From NCBI GenBank assembly GCA_964017145.1, contig OZ024851.1:1178001-1242000 (forward strand): 64,000 nucleotides of DNA, in the 5' to 3' direction. Both the position numbers and the translations under genes were made by a program. Positions within the stretch are counted from its first letter, which is position 1. Every line of letters starts with the position of its first letter. The notes below the pieces were generated by a model. That model saw only the letters and a list, made by a program, of their open reading frames with translations, was not told the DNA's origin and ran no database searches. This DNA is from Agrocybe praecox (lineage: Eukaryota; Basidiomycota; Agaricomycetes; Agaricales; Agrocybaceae). Below, piece after piece: positions 36,123 through 46,900 of the stretch.

Positions 36123-37756
36123 TCAATCACCAGACTCCCATGCGGCATCCCAACCAAGAGCACTCCTATCCCATTGGCCTTCGTTCTGGCCATTTGCCAC
36201 CCATCCCAGGGTATCCATCAGCAGACCAGCGGCCCGCACGAAAAGTGTACCATCGACCTTGGCCATGCCTACATGAGTCTCGGTCGAGTTCCCACCGCTC
36301 TTCTTGAAGATTCCAACGACGTCTCCAGCGGCGGTGGTACCAAAGTTTTGTGCTCCATAAACGAGGGTGCGCATTGACTTGATAACATGTGCATCCGGGT
36401 GGTACAGTACACCCGCAATTAGAGCTGGCCAGGGATCGTAGTCCCCGTCATTAGCCGGGGCACCCAAAGACGTCGCAAGCGGTTTGGGTAGTTCGACATG
36501 AGGAGGTCGAGGGGTGTCGGTGTACGACATGATCAACTCCGGGTCGATTCTGGGACGGCCTCGGGAGAGCACGTACAAGATGATGTTGGGCACGTAAATG
36601 CGGAAAAGCGCTGCCTTGTGTGCCGGGTTTTCGAGCAAGTCGCAGAGAGGTCGAAGAAGAAGAGAGGACGTAAGAGCGTGCATGAGGAAGAAGTCCAAAC
36701 GCGGCTTCCTTCCTTTCCTCCCCGTAGCGAAAGTCAACAACGTCGCAAACCAAATGATTTCTTCGATTGCTTTTTCGACTTCCGCATCGGTAATGTCATC
36801 CTTTATGCGATATTGAGCACACAGGCGTTCGATCTCTTCCAGGCCCCCGTTTCCCAAAGCGGCCTTTGTACGTTCACTTATGAACGCGTTAGGGTTGTAC
36901 GGCACGGGCGGCTTGAGCTTCTCAGACTCGTAGACTTGGCTGAGTAATTCGAGGAGGGAAATGTGTTCTGTGGGAGTGTGTTTCTCAGGGTGGAAATCTG
37001 CACCTGGCTTATGGCAAGCGGCCTGCGCAATGCCTAATAGAATGGATATGTAGCTTGAACTTGTTGGCTAATATACAAGGACAACGTACCAGTTACGATA
37101 AGTGTGTCATTTCCGAATTCAGCGCCATACTATAGCGAATTAGTTGGCATAGGCGACGATGTGTCGGTTAGTAACTTACTCCCAGCAGAATCAGAGGGTG
37201 GATGCTAACAGATCGTTAATGTGAGGCATGCTAACAGAAACCTACAGAAACTGATTGCTCACGCTCCGCTCACAACACGAACGAGCATTTGAACACCGTG
37301 CGCGTTGGCTTCTTCTGAGAAAACATACTTTTCCACAGTCTTTACAACGCCGATTTCCAGGACTTCCTGGGTGAAATAGGCAACGAAAGAGTTGTAGGCA
37401 CTGTAAAGAAATCAATTGAATTTCGCCGATAATTTCAAGGTGACAAACCTGTGATTCCCAAGATATTGAATCCAGTTATCCTGGTTGACATGGATAGCTT
37501 TATCAGTCTCCTCCAATATTATGGGTCGCTGCTCCTTTGCTTCTTCGTCGTACATCTTTTGCAAATGTGCAGGCGGTGCTCCAAGATCGTACGCTGCAAG
37601 CAAACTGAGGTACCCTCAATGCTGATTAGCAGAATTGGAAACCACAGACAAGCGTACTGGTGAATTAAATGATTATGAAATCCTAATTGGTTGGTGAAAC
37701 AGTGGTGTACTTGAGCATCTTTCAGCAGTAAGTCCCCTGTCAGTTTCCTGGATGCA
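36123..37756 (-). pseudogene. Questin oxidase-like protein (DUF4243), main part; 5' end cut off by an LTR retrotransposon
   Basis: Exons on the minus strand: 37756-37658 (interrupted at its 5' side by an LTR), 37604-37449, 37400-37263, 37204-37180, 37129-37090, 37033-36123. Family hallmarks are VHHCFTNQLGFHNHL, HLLAAYDLGAPPAHL, QDNWIQYLGNHSAYNSFV, HPLILLGYGAEFGNDT and the helical C terminus. Questin oxidase family enzymes carry out Baeyer-Villiger-type ring opening in polyketide pathways; many fungal members have unknown substrates. The coding sequence stops being host DNA at 37757, where a 219-bp LTR begins. The missing N terminus is found at 50565-50628, 12.8 kb away. No internal stops or frameshifts were seen in the remaining exons, so the disruption looks recent. 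Confidence 0.88.
37752..37756. repeat. 5-bp target site duplication (ATGCA), left
   Basis: ATGCA directly precedes the left LTR of element 1 and recurs at 50565-50569 directly after the right LTR. Five bp is the usual duplication for Ty3/gypsy integrases. Confidence 0.85.
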
Positions 37757-37975
37757 TGGAAAACTGCCGTCTTTCGACGAGCAGAAAACACTCAAAGCGA
37801 ACAACAGCGAGATGACTCACACCGTGAAGGAACAGGACCAAAACGCGTCGATTCGAAACAAGAGACAAGCTATGGAAGATGATGTCTAAGAAGAAGAAGC
37901 AAAGCAAAGGCGACGCCCATCTAAATGGGAGTCGTCAAACATGCGCAAACAGCTGAGTGAGGCGCCAGCCTTACA
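37757..37975 (-). repeat. Element 1 LTR (3' LTR in element sense)
   Basis: 219 bp, on the plus strand starting TGGAAAACTG and ending CCAGCCTTACA. It differs from the right copy at three positions only, each a CG here versus TG in the right copy. Confidence 0.88.
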
Positions 37976-38160
37976 CTCTCCCCCTTCCACAAAAAAAAGA
38001 AGAAAAAAAAGAAGAAATGTCTAACAACCATGCCCGGAAAATTCTCAACCAAAAGGGTGCGCCGAGAAAGCTATGTAGCATAAATCCGTGCACGGCTGCG
38101 GTAAAACCACATGGGGAAAAGCACACCGCAGGCAAGCTCGAAAAGGAAGGTAGTATTACC

Positions 38161-41100
38161 CTACGAAATTTCTACCTGGGCCTGATACGTGTCGAGGGCC
38201 TCGTTGTCTTGAAGATCCCTACCGGCGATCCACCTCCGATCCTCCTGTCCATAACCACGGAAGTGAACCAGATACCTGTATCCGCGCCCGTGTTTCTTGT
38301 GATCTATAATTTTGTCAACAATAAACTCCTCCACTCCGTCCACGATAATTGGACCCGGCTTCTCGAGCGAACGCATAGGATATTTGGTGTCATCGTTCGG
38401 CAGGTAGTTCTTTATCAACGACGTATGGAAAGTGGGGAAAATATTCGGGGCGTTAGGCATATCCAACGTTACCGTTGATGCTTCCAGATGTACGTCCACC
38501 ACCTCATACGGACCGTCAAAGCGCGGCATAAATTTGGCTACCCTATTCTGTTTGCCTTTACCCTTTGGACCCTTGTAATCGTTTCGCCTGTTCAAGGTAC
38601 TTAACATTACTTTGTCCCCTACTTTGAAATTGCGTTCTTCAGGCCTAGTTTTGTTCGCCTCAGAAGCTTGTGCAATTTTTGCCAGCCAAAGGTTGTCCCT
38701 TGCGTCCGCGACATCTGCATTAACAGTATCAATTACGTTTTTCGCCGATATACACTCATTGGAGGAGTTATCGGGAATGTCAATAATCTTTGGCAGCAAA
38801 CGTGGTTGTCTTCCATGTCGCAGTTGATAAGGTGAGTAACCTGTAGATTTGTTCACTGTACACATTATATGGAATCTGATTCTGGGTAAAGCACGCTGCC
38901 ATCCACTCTGGTTGCGTTCCACGTGGAAGCGCAATAGCTGGTTCACAGTCTTGTTAGACCGCTCACTTGAACCGTTTGATTGCGGGTGATAAGCTGACGA
39001 AGCTTTATGTTTAATCCCTGTTAACAGCATTAGGTGTTTCCAGAAACGGGACATGAAAAGTTTATCTCTGTCTATGATAATTTCTTCTGGTAACCCATTT
39101 TCGCAATACCAGTTATCGAAAAAGATCTGTGCACAATCTTCCGCTGTGAGTTTAAACTTGCATGCGATAATTCTGATGTCTGAATTTAGGCGACACGTCA
39201 TAGTTAATATGCAGTCCATTCCCTGGTCTTTTGGCAGTGGCCCAATAAAATCCATGGAAACTGACTTGCATCGGTCATCGGGAACAGGTAAGGGATGCAG
39301 TGGACCACCTAATCTTTTTGTCGAAGCCTTATTACGCATGCAGTCAACGCAAGAAGGTATGTACCCTTCTTCAAGATCTTTCCTCATGTTTGGCCAGAAA
39401 AAGGAATTTCTTAGAGCTTCGTAAGTTTTAAAAAATCCAAAATGTCCCAAGCAGTCGTGCGCCATTCTGAATATACGTTCGCGTAGACCTGCACCTACTG
39501 GAATAATCAGCCTTTCGCCAATAAACCACAGACCATTTTTGACCGTCAGAGAAGCCATTCCCGTGGACGCAGAGATCAATTTCCTGCACCATTCATCTGT
39601 CCTGTATGCCTCTCGAAGACTCAACACAAATTCGTCATCCATTGTAACTGAAGACACTGTTACATTGCTCTTAGGAACCTCTCCGCTTACTAGAGCTGCC
39701 ACCGCAACAAAAGCCGAATCAATCGTGTCAGCATCCAATACACAGTGATCAGGTTCTGTGCAGAAATGGTAAGGATGAACTGCCCTAGACTCTGCATCTT
39801 CGTGATTGTTAACGATATTAGTTGGATACCTGAAAAGAGCATCCGCTACGGTATTATCTTCGCCTTTGATATATACAAATTTGCATTCGTAACCTGATAA
39901 CTCTTCCATCCATCGCGCTTGTCTTCTGGAAAGGTTCTTTTGAGTATCAAAGTTTAGCAAGGTCTTATGGTCCGTATACACAAAGAAAGGTGTTCCAAGT
40001 AAGTCAACACGCCATTTACGCAGAGCCCTCATTATAGCCAGCAATTCTTTCTCGTGTGTCGGGTAGTTCAATTCAGCTCCCTTCAGTGACATTGAGTCAA
40101 ACGCGACTGGTCTTGCTGATTTCCATGTTTCACCATACGTTAAAACAGCACCTGTAGCCCTATCACTGGCATCCGTTGTCACAAAAATTTTGTTATTTCC
40201 CATTTCATGGTGATTGATCACTGTCAGACATTCCCGAGAAACTACTATTTGTTTAATTGTATCAAACGCGTCTTGAAATTGCATAGTCCACACAGGGAAT
40301 TTCTTATCGCACGCTTTCGTTGTCAGACGTGATAAGATTTCACTTTGGATTGCGAGTTTTGGAAGGAAAGCATTAAGATATCTGACTAAACCAAGGAACT
40401 TCCGAACTTCCGAAGCACTCGTTGGAGCTGGCCATTCTAGAATCTTTTCCACTTTTGATTTGTCTGCTTCTATTCCGTTCCTAGAAATTGTGTGACCCAA
40501 GAAATCTGTCTCATGGCAGAACAAAAATGTTTTCTTTGGGTTAGCCCTAAGACCCGCATTTTTCAGTGCATTTAGTATACATCTAACATTTTCAATGTGT
40601 TCTTCCATAGAATTCGACCATATAATTATATCATCGATGTATATGTGGCAAATTTTTCCAATGTAAGGCCTCAATATCTCAGTGACACGCCTTTGATGAA
40701 TAGCAGGTGAGTTCCGAAAACCCATTGGCATAACACGCCACTCATATGTGCCAAAAGGAGTTGAAACCGCCGTTTTGTGTATATCATCTGGGTGTACAAT
40801 CGTTTGAAAGAAACTGTTTGTGAGATCAATTTTTCCCCAAATGCGACCTTTCGCGCAGTCAGCTAGTATATCTTCTACCCTAGGAAGGGAAAAATTATCT
40901 GGAACAGTATTAGCATTGAGTTGTCTGTAATCGCACACCCAACGCGGTAATGCTGCCTTATCTGCTTTTGGAATGATGAAGGACGGCGATGCAAATGTTG
41001 ATGCAGACGGCTGTATGAAACCGGCTTTTATATGCTGTTGTATCAAAGTCGCCCAACTATCACGGTATTGTCTCGGGCAATCATATGTCCTCATTGTTAT

Positions 41101-42660
41101 CTTCTTGTTTGCGTCAATCAAATTTATCCGGGCGGGTTGCATGTCTGGAAGTTTATTATAATGCGGGATGGCCTCGAAGACTTCAGCAAATTCTGTTCTT
41201 AACTTTTCCTCTGCCACCCTCATTTTCTCACGTTCGCCAGCGCAATCAATCGCGTCTATGATGGCTGCAAGATAGTTGAAAGGTTTTACAAGCTCAAACA
41301 TATTCCCTTCTTCCAACTCTTCTTTGCGCATTTTACATCTCCATTTCAATTCCTCATAGAAAAATTTTCTATCCTTGAGCTCCTTAATTCTCTTCGCTTT
41401 TCCTACCAATTTTGGAGGGGCGCGATTCCGCACAAAACTTTCGGAGCTCATCAGGTCAAAATTAGAACCTTTAACCACACAGGAATTTGTGGCCGGATCA
41501 ATTGCAATTTCATTATGTACAAAGAATGGCAGTCCTAGTAATATTTGTGCGCAGAGTCCAGGTGCAATGAAAGCGATGGTAGGTTTCGAAGTCCATTCCA
41601 GGTTCAAAGAAGACAATTTCAGAATAACATAGTCGGAAAGTATCGCAGTGTGTGGTGAAGAAGTATCGCTAGACATGGCAAAAGAGACTTTCTTTGGTTT
41701 TTGATATTTTCGAACAGACAGTCCAAGTTGTTCAACGAGTTCAGGTCTGATCAAGACAAGATGTGAGCCCGTGTCAACCAAAGTATCGATCGTTAAAGGA
41801 AAATCATCTCGACCAAACATTTTTGCTTTCCAAATCATATGATTTACTGAAGCAGGACTCACGTTAAGTTCGCCACTTGTGTCTGGAGAACCACTTCCCA
41901 AGACAGACGAGAAATTGACCGTAGTAGACGCTATCACAGCATTCACAGTCACAGAATCCGAATCAAGTGTGTCAGACACTTCAGTTCCCGAATTGACGAG
42001 CTTGAGCAAGTCGTCCGTAGGCTGAAAGTCTCCAAAGAAATCCGAGATGGAACTGCCTGTCGCTTTTGGGGTGGCAGACTCGTTGGCTGGTATTTGTACC
42101 TGTGCGCTCGTTTGAGAAACAGACCCATAATTCGCAGCAGGACTGTTACGACTATCATTGAAAGGACGGTGAACATAGGGTCTAGGCGCGTTTTTGTAAG
42201 TCGAAGCAATAGGTCTGGGTACCCTTCTTTGATTAAGGTCCGCTATCGCCTTTGGAATGCCTTGCGCAGCAGCACGCTCCATTTCGGCGAGTGCCATTTG
42301 CTCAGTTCGGACCTGATAGCCATCCCTTGCAGGAGCTCCGTTTTCGCAATTGCGCGCCACATGACCCGCGTAAAATTGCCTGCAGAACATACAGCCATCA
42401 AACTTTCGCAAAATATCGCGTTCACTATCAGTTAATTTGGGAGGAAATGTTGTAGCGTTATCCGCAGAAGACGACGTCAAGCGCTTGTTGCCTGGAATGA
42501 CAGCATTGGCTCCCGAAGCAATATTGTTCCTGTTGTAAGGTCTGAAACTGGGACGCGAGTCACTATGTTCCTCAGGCTCCCTTCGGCGCTTGTTCGCACT
42601 CTCCTGTTGGAAAAGCCTGAGAGCCGCATTGTTGATTTGTGATTGCAAGGAACGATGTTC
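38161..42660 (-). CDS. Element 1 pol polyprotein with zinc knuckle (NC-PR-RT-RH-IN-chromodomain)
   Basis: One long frame of about 1500 codons. In order: zinc knuckle CMFCRQFYAGHVARNC (CX2CX6HX4C, near residue 86), aspartic protease LVDTGSHLVLI (near 290), reverse transcriptase with YIDDIIIWSN (near 670), RNase H TDASDRATGAVLTYG, the integrase zinc finger (HDCLGHFGF...CVDCMRNK), then the integrase core (SMDFIGPLP, IIIDRDKLF, SAYHPQSNGSSERSNK). It ends in a chromodomain-like segment (FIVDKIIDHKKHGRGYRYLV). There is no ATG at its 5' end: it continues the gag frame after a single TGA at 42663-42661. All catalytic motifs look intact. Confidence 0.92.
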   Translation of the reverse strand, partial: EHRSLQSQINNAALRLFQQESANKRRREPEEHSDSRPSFRPYNRNNIASGANAVIPGNKRLTSSSADNATTFPPKLTDSERDILRKFDGCMFCRQFYAGHVARNCENGAPARDGYQVRTEQMALAEMERAAAQGIPKAIADLNQRRVPRPIASTYKNAPRPYVHRPFNDSRNSPAANYGSVSQTSAQVQIPANESATPKATGSSISDFFGDFQPTDDLLKLVNSGTEVSDTLDSDSVTVNAVIASTTVNFSSVLGSGSPDTSGELNVSPASVNHMIWKAKMFGRDDFPLTIDTLVDTGSHLVLIRPELVEQLGLSVRKYQKPKKVSFAMSSDTSSPHTAILSDYVILKLSSLNLEWTSKPTIAFIAPGLCAQILLGLPFFVHNEIAIDPATNSCVVKGSNFDLMSSESFVRNRAPPKLVGKAKRIKELKDRKFFYEELKWRCKMRKEELEEGNMFELVKPFNYLAAIIDAIDCAGEREKMRVAEEKLRTEFAEVFEAIPHYNKLPDMQPARINLIDANKKITMRTYDCPRQYRDSWATLIQQHIKAGFIQPSASTFASPSFIIPKADKAALPRWVCDYRQLNANTVPDNFSLPRVEDILADCAKGRIWGKIDLTNSFFQTIVHPDDIHKTAVSTPFGTYEWRVMPMGFRNSPAIHQRRVTEILRPYIGKICHIYIDDIIIWSNSMEEHIENVRCILNALKNAGLRANPKKTFLFCHETDFLGHTISRNGIEADKSKVEKILEWPAPTSASEVRKFLGLVRYLNAFLPKLAIQSEILSRLTTKACDKKFPVWTMQFQDAFDTIKQIVVSRECLTVINHHEMGNNKIFVTTDASDRATGAVLTYGETWKSARPVAFDSMSLKGAELNYPTHEKELLAIMRALRKWRVDLLGTPFFVYTDHKTLLNFDTQKNLSRRQARWMEELSGYECKFVYIKGEDNTVADALFRYPTNIVNNHEDAESRAVHPYHFCTEPDHCVLDADTIDSAFVAVAALVSGEVPKSNVTVSSVTMDDEFVLSLREAYRTDEWCRKLISASTGMASLTVKNGLWFIGERLIIPVGAGLRERIFRMAHDCLGHFGFFKTYEALRNSFFWPNMRKDLEEGYIPSCVDCMRNKASTKRLGGPLHPLPVPDDRCKSVSMDFIGPLPKDQGMDCILTMTCRLNSDIRIIACKFKLTAEDCAQIFFDNWYCENGLPEEIIIDRDKLFMSRFWKHLMLLTGIKHKASSAYHPQSNGSSERSNKTVNQLLRFHVERNQSGWQRALPRIRFHIMCTVNKSTGYSPYQLRHGRQPRLLPKIIDIPDNSSNECISAKNVIDTVNADVADARDNLWLAKIAQASEANKTRPEERNFKVGDKVMLSTLNRRNDYKGPKGKGKQNRVAKFMPRFDGPYEVVDVHLEASTVTLDMPNAPNIFPTFHTSLIKNYLPNDDTKYPMRSLEKPGPIIVDGVEEFIVDKIIDHKKHGRGYRYLVHFRGYGQEDRRWIAGRDLQDNEALDTYQAQVEIS

Positions 42661-43242
42661 TCAATCTACAGCTTCGATAGCTTCGATCCAATCCTCGAGA
42701 TTGTTTATAGCAAGAATACGAGCCTTTCGGTCTACGTCAAGGAAATCAATGCGTTCGGCAAGTGATTTGGAAATATTGCCAGCAAGAATAATGTGTAACT
42801 TCTCAGCATCGTTGTAAAGGAGCGTCTTCTTAAGGAGGTTATTTGCAGTCATGACTTCATCGCAGAACTTGACAAAGTTTTCGTCTTCTCCCATCTTCCT
42901 ATTGACGTCATTTCTGGCAATGGCTTCCGCCCAGTTTTTGGGAAGGAAACGCTTCCTAATTTCCGTCATAAACGTTTCGAAAGTGTAATCTGCCGCAGTA
43001 ATTTTCGCCTCGTTCATATTCATCCAATTCTCGATGCGGACAGCCTGGAAGCAGTTCAAGATTGCCCTAACCTTGGCATCGTTTGCGGTAGCGTTCTTCG
43101 TGAAAAAGGCGTTTGCGTGTGTTTCCCACAGTTGCAAGTTCTTAGCCGTGATTGTGCCTTCTCCCATACGGGGTACAATCTTTGTGTTATCGGAAAAGGT
43201 AACCGCAGCGTCAGGTAAGGAGTTCACTGCCGCATTCGCCAT
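42661..43242 (-). CDS. Element 1 gag (capsid part)
   Basis: First ATG of the frame is MANAAVNSLPDAAV at 43242. The body has helical capsid features (LQLWETHANAFFTKNATAND, FLPKNWAEAIARNDVNRKMG) and ends ...DWIEAIEAVD at TGA. The zinc knuckle usually at the gag C terminus lies after this TGA in the same frame. The frame is also open for ~60 codons upstream of the ATG. Confidence 0.82.
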   Translation of the reverse strand: MANAAVNSLPDAAVTFSDNTKIVPRMGEGTITAKNLQLWETHANAFFTKNATANDAKVRAILNCFQAVRIENWMNMNEAKITAADYTFETFMTEIRKRFLPKNWAEAIARNDVNRKMGEDENFVKFCDEVMTANNLLKKTLLYNDAEKLHIILAGNISKSLAERIDFLDVDRKARILAINNLEDWIEAIEAVD

Positions 43243-43458
43243 TGTAGCAAATGTTTCCGTGTGAAGCAATTGAGAAGACGAGGACGAGTCAGAAAGGCTA
43301 GCAGGAGATGTTGGAGGAGTGGTTAACGGTGAATCAGGTGGTATTTGAGCAGCAGAAGTGTTCTTGTTAAGCCGAGCAGATCTTCTGGTCGCCAGTTTTT
43401 GTTGACAGTTTCAGTTGACAGTGGACGCGCTATATATTGTGAATATATGCGTCAGTTA

Positions 43459-43463
43459 CTGCT
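43459..43463. repeat. 5-bp target site duplication (CTGCT) of element 2, left
   Basis: CTGCT directly precedes the left LTR of element 2 and recurs at 49947-49951 directly after its right LTR. Confidence 0.85.
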
Positions 43464-43520
43464 TGTCAGGGCAACACTAAGATCAGTGTGACAAGGCCAC
43501 CAACAAAGACAAAGCAAGAA

Positions 43521-43562
<42 letters not shown>

Positions 43563-43951
43563 AGAGAGAGAGAGACACTCAATGGTTCTAAGAGATCACA
43601 CCAATGATAGTGGATATCCTAAGAGATTGAAGCTGGGGCTACAGCTACCTACATGTCCAGTATATATACCCTACAGCTATTCTAGAATATTCCTACATTA
43701 CATCATGAAACAAAAGGATGAGTAAGACAATGACATCATGAAACAAGGAGAAGAATGATGTGGAGCAATTGAGGCAGTGCTCATGGGAAATAAAGATGAT
43801 AAGTATCTAATCAAGGATCTAAGTGATAATCAATGAGATAATCAAGGAGATAATCAAAGATGTAAAAGAGATAAGATATCTACATAATTAAGAAAGGGAA
43901 AAATGCGAAATAAATATATAAAAATAGAGAAAAATAGGGGAAACCCTGACA
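43464..43951 (-). repeat. Element 2 LTR (3' LTR in element sense)
   Basis: 488 bp; contains a (GA)n microsatellite (about 43525-43560), the 11-mer AGATTGAAGCT at 43624-43634 and a TATATATA at 43661-43668. Same length as the right copy, and I found no difference by eye. Confidence 0.88.
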
Positions 43952-46900
43952 TCACCCCCTCTCTAAGGCACATTTTCCACAATGTGCACATGTATGAGTA
44001 AGTTTAGAGGGTTTCAGAGGAGGAGGAGGTTCAGTGAAGTTAATTAAAGGTGAAAAAGAAAGTCTATCAAAAGTAAGAGCAGAAATCCTTCTGGGTGCAG
44101 CTGGATGCTTGGCATGGAACTCTTTGATTGATTTGGCTGCCTTCTTCAAATGTTCAGCAGGTTCCCAACTGCTTTCTTCATTTGGGTAGTTTTTCCATTT
44201 AACCAAGTACTGCAGCTTATTTCTAAATAATCTGCTGTCCTTAATGTACTCAACTTCCCATTCAGGATTTTCTCCTTTAATGACAGGTGGGGGTCTGGAG
44301 GGAGGCTTTCTTCCAACAGTATCAGGATGGTAGGGCATGAGCTTAACTACATTGAACACTGGATGGATTTTCATGGTTTTAGGCAGTTGGAGCTCATAGG
44401 CATTTGAACCAACAACTTTGGTGATTTTGTATGGTCCATATCTCTTGTCATCCAATTTCTTGGAAGGCCTATCAGTCTTTAGATCCTTGCCATCTAGCCA
44501 AACCATGTCTCCAACCTTGTACTCAGTAGGAGCACCTCTGTTTCTATCATAGAATCTAGCCATGTCATCAGCAGCCTTTTTGAGTGCAGACTCTGCTTCT
44601 TTCCTGGCCTCTTCCATGTTTTTCACAAAGGTATCTACAGTGTCCATCTTGCTGTCTCTGAGAGGTTCTGTGCCCATTCTTGGATGTCTACCATTGTTGA
44701 GCATGAATGGTGTCTGTCTGGTAGAGGCCTGAACTCTGTTGTTGTAGGAAAATTCAGCCAAGGCCAACCATTCTACCCAGTCATCCTGTCTATGGTTTAT
44801 GAAGAGCCTGAGATATTGTTCTACTTCTTGGTTGACTCTCTCAGTCTGACCATCAGTTTGAGGATGGTAGGCTGTAGATGAAGCAGTCTGAATACCAAGT
44901 ATAGAGTTAAGCTCTTTCATAAATTTGGAGACAAACTGAGGACCTCTATCACAGATGATTTTGATAGGTAGACCATGCAATTTCCAAACATAGTCCCTGT
45001 AGAGCTTAGCAGTACCTTCAGATGTGACCTCATCTGTAGTAGGTATGATGTGGATCATCTTGCTAAGTCTGTCTACAACTATCATAATGGCATTATACCC
45101 TTGACATTCAGGTAAGCCAGTGATAAAGTCCACAGAAATAGTCTGCCAAACATCAGAGGGAATCTCAGTTGGAGTCAGGAAGCCAACAGGTTTAGCAGGG
45201 AATGTCTTGGTCCTGTTACATCTATCACATCCTCTGGTGTAGGCTGCAATATAATGGGACATCCCTGGCCACCAATAATTTCTAGAGACTAACTCTATTG
45301 TCTTCCATTTCCCTGGATGTCCAGCAATGTAGGCATCATGATGCAGTTCCACAATTTTCCTTCTGAGGTCTTTGTCTTTTGGAACATACACCTTTCCTCT
45401 GTAGAGAACAAGCCCTTGCTCCTCTGACCATTCCTGTCCATCTATCTTCTTGGTTGAAGACTTCTTCATCTCCTGTACTGCCTTGACCACTTTCTCATCA
45501 AAGTCCTTTGCTTCTCTAATCTTCTTGAGAAGATCAGTCTCAGGACCAGCCAATGTGGTATGACCCTGTTTGAGAGCCTGGATCTTGAAGTAGGAAGGTT
45601 TGAGGAGAACTACATTTTCATTATCATTCTCCCCCTTCTTATGGTCTGATCTCCTAGACAATGCATCTGGCTTTAAAGACTTTTTACCAGGCCTATGATG
45701 AAGAGAAAAATCAAATCTGGACAAGAAGAGTGACCATCTGGCCTGCCTTCTGGTTAACTTCTGGGCAGTCATAAAGTACTCTAGATTCTTGTGATCTGTC
45801 CAAATCTCAAAGGTATGTTGAGTCCCTTCAAGATAATGTCTCCATTCATCTAGTGCTCTGATAATAGCCAGCATCTCCTTGTCATGGATTTCATAATTCC
45901 TTTCTACTTCAGAGAGAGACTTAGACATAAAGGCCACAGGATGCCATTTTCCATCCAAACCTTCCTGAGACAGTACAGCTCCAGTAGCATAATCAGAGCT
46001 ATCTGCTTCAACTTTATAAGGTTTGTTGTCATCAGGGAAGATTAGAACAGGGGAGGATGTGACCTTAAGCTTTAGCTGGTCAAAGGCTTCCTGGTGTCTA
46101 AGTCCCCATCTCCAGACTGTCCCTTTCTTTGTCAATTCATGAAGTGGCTTGGCAATGTCTGCAAAATCCTCTATGAACCTTCTGTAGAAGTTAACAAATC
46201 CCAAGAATGATTGAACATCCTTGACATTTTCAGGTTCAGGCCATTTGGAAACTCCCTCTACCTTGACAGGATCCATTTCAATCTTGCCTTGTGAAATGAT
46301 AAGTCCAAGATATTCAATCTTTTCCTTTTCAAATTCACATTTTTCTGCTTTCAGGTAGAGTTTATTCTGTTCAAGGATTTGCAAGACCTTCTTGACTACC
46401 TCCCTATGATGTTCCAGAGTCTCAGTGAAGACCAATATGTCATCCATATAAACAATGACCACATTGCCATCAATAAGCTCTATAAAAATGTCATTCATCA
46501 TAGTTTGGAAAGTTGCAGGACTGTTGGTTAAGCCAAAGAACATGACCAGTGGTTCAAACAGCCCTCTATTGGTTCTGAAAGCTGCTTTCCACTCATCCCC
46601 TTCCTTAACTCTAACATTGTTAAAGCCCCACCTGACATCCAGCTTGGTGAAATACTTGGCTTTGCTGAGTTTAGTAATGATGTCAGAAATGAGAGGTAAG
46701 GGGTAAGAGTTCTTAATGGTCATTTCATTTAGCTTCCTATAATCCTGGACTAGTCTAAGAGAGCCATCCTTCTTTTTGACAAAGAACACAGGGGATGCCA
46801 TAGGTGACTTGGATGGTCTAATCCTTCCAGACTTCAGATTCTCCTCTAAAAAGGCATCAAGCTCTTTTTGCTCATTTGGGGAAAGAGGATAAATCTTTGA

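Noticed and set aside
37741..37975. N-terminal exon of questin oxidase extending into 37757-37975 (open minus frame)
   Set aside because: This is LTR sequence, repeated at 50346-50564; the true N terminus lies at 50565-50628.
43525..43560. GA-rich tract considered as a regulatory GAGA site
   Set aside because: Simple microsatellite within the LTR; no supporting context.
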